From positions 1-5,136 of the forward strand of contig JAJYPA010000568.1 of the NCBI GenBank assembly GCA_021795795.1: a stretch of 5,136 nt of DNA. The letters are read 5' to 3'. This stretch comes from Pseudomonadota bacterium. GTDB taxonomy: Bacteria; Pseudomonadota; Gammaproteobacteria; Halothiobacillales; Halothiobacillaceae. The position numbers and the translations under genes were made by a program. The notes beneath the pieces were generated by a model. That model worked only from the letters and a program-made list of their open reading frames with translations. It ran no database searches and had not been told where the DNA came from. Positions 4,599 to 5,136 of this stretch are shown here, piece after piece. Each line of letters starts with the position of its first letter. Position 1 is the stretch's first letter.

Positions 4599-4626
4599 AC
4601 TATATCTTCTTATAAAAATTTGTCAA
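4599..4626 (-). promoter_or_regulatory. Near-consensus sigma-70 promoter for the small membrane gene
   Basis: On the minus strand: perfect -35 TTGACA (4626-4621), a 16-bp AT-rich spacer and -10 TATAGT (4604-4599; 5 of 6 to consensus). Expected start is near 4592, leaving a leader of about 40 nt that contains the strong Shine-Dalgarno at 4557-4564. Confidence 0.8.
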
Positions 4627-4648
4627 GTATCCGTCAGGAAGTTTTTGT

Positions 4649-4670
4649 GTCACTGTGTTTTTTTTGTGAC
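4649..4670. repeat. Spaced inverted repeat in the divergent promoter region
   Basis: GTCAC (4649-4653) and GTGAC (4666-4670), 12 bp apart across a run of eight T (4658-4665). A wider pair, GGAAG (4637-4641) and CTTCC (4673-4677), brackets it. It lies between the two divergent promoters and could be an operator or simple structure; the half-sites are short. Confidence 0.3.
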
Positions 4671-4679
4671 GGCTTCCGT

Positions 4680-4685
4680 TACAAT
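4680..4685 (+). promoter_or_regulatory. Candidate -10 box for aat
   Basis: TACAAT ends six bases before the aat ATG, so a normal start point would fall on the A of that ATG at 4692. No convincing -35 is present; at the usual spacing there is only the T-run. If used, this promoter would give a leaderless mRNA. Confidence 0.4.
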
Positions 4686-4691
4686 GTTGTC

Positions 4692-5136
4692 ATGTTGCGA
4701 TGGTTGACACAAACAGTAGATTTTCCCGCCACAGCATCGGCGCTGCATGAACCGGCAGGTTTGCTTGCTGCGGGTGGCGAATTGACGGTACCTTGGTTGT
4801 TGGCTGCTTACCGACAGGGTGTGTTCCCTTGGTTCAACGAAGCAAGTAGCCCAATTCTATGGTGGAGTCCTGACCCGCGTATGGCGTTGTTGCCGGAGCA
4901 ATTGCATGTACCCCGTTCACTGGAGCGGGTGTTGCGGCAGCAGCGGTTTCATGTGCGCTATGACACAGCATTTGAGGCTGTGATTCGCGGTTGTGCTGCG
5001 GCACCGCGTGTTGGGCAGGGTGGCACGTGGATTGGGGAGAAGATGATAGCCGCTTATATTGCATTGCACGAAGCCGGGTATGCGCATAGTGTTGAAGCCT
5101 GGCAGGGCAATGTGTTGGTGGGTGGCCTGTATGGCG
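4692..5136 (+). CDS. aat: Leucyl/phenylalanyl-tRNA-protein transferase, 3' end outside the window
   Basis: Aat transfers Leu or Phe from charged tRNA to the N-terminal Lys or Arg of proteins, creating an N-degron for ClpS-ClpAP in the N-end rule pathway; cytoplasmic. The first 148 residues are visible and the frame is open to the window end; full proteins are about 230-240 residues. Family signatures are 'PAGLLAAGGELTVPWLLAAY' (about 21-40), 'GVFPWFNE' (43-50), 'ILWWSPDPRMALLP' (55-68), 'RVLRQQRFHVRYDTAFEAVI' (79-98) and 'GTWIGEKMIAAYIALHEAGYAHSVEAW' (111-137). ATG 4692 gives the expected 'P-x-A..AL.EP.GLLA.GG' spacing. An ATG at 4684 is out of frame. There is no Shine-Dalgarno before 4692, and a TACAAT box stands immediately upstream. 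It is divergent from the small membrane gene. The identification is secure; the start is good but not certain. Confidence 0.95.
   Translation, partial: MLRWLTQTVDFPATASALHEPAGLLAAGGELTVPWLLAAYRQGVFPWFNEASSPILWWSPDPRMALLPEQLHVPRSLERVLRQQRFHVRYDTAFEAVIRGCAAAPRVGQGGTWIGEKMIAAYIALHEAGYAHSVEAWQGNVLVGGLYG

Noticed and set aside
1..5136. CRISPR array or tandem repeat array
   Set aside because: No regularly spaced repeats were seen; the only long repeat is the 60-bp IS256 end present twice.

Overview
The window looks like a mid-GC proteobacterial chromosome, probably a betaproteobacterium. The pointers are the style of the Aat protein, the HigBA module, the IS256-type transposase remnant, and a tiny DUF3149-like membrane protein beside aat. 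This is judged from sequence style only; no search was run.

Layout, left to right. (1) Positions 1-1257 form a toxin-antitoxin cluster: the end of one RelE/ParE toxin, a second ParE-like toxin overlapping it on the same strand, then a complete higB-higA pair on the minus strand, convergent with the toxins. A long wobble-rich hairpin (577-638) lies between the two convergent groups. higBA has a perfect 8+8 palindrome inside a good promoter, the likely HigA operator. (2) A complete tRNA-Arg(CCU) gene is on the minus strand (1382-1457) with a GC-rich-discriminator promoter. Its 3' end faces the toxin cluster, the geometry expected of a genomic-island insertion site. (3) Positions 1580-2213 hold an internally deleted IS256-family element with both terminal inverted repeats but only a scarred transposase. 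(4) Positions 2431-3885 encode a complete PAS-GGDEF-GAF diguanylate cyclase with an intact active site and inhibitory site. (5) Positions 4090-4217 hold the start of an ECF sigma-factor gene. It carries an in-frame stop and is cut off by a second copy of the last 60 bp of the same IS element (4218-4277), in direct orientation to the first. (6) Three closely spaced hairpins (4324-4421) lie downstream of a 43-residue membrane protein on the minus strand (4421-4552), which has a near-consensus sigma-70 promoter and a strong ribosome-binding site. (7) aat (leucyl/phenylalanyl-tRNA-protein transferase) diverges from it and runs off the right edge.

Overall, ordinary chromosomal genes (tRNA-Arg, the small membrane gene, aat) flank a patch rebuilt by mobile DNA. 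The cyclase lies between two direct copies of an IS256 right end, next to a broken sigma gene. No complete new defence or regulatory system is visible. The most interesting points are the direct IS-end duplication around the cyclase, the sigma-gene fragment, the structured hairpins, and a possible leaderless start for aat.
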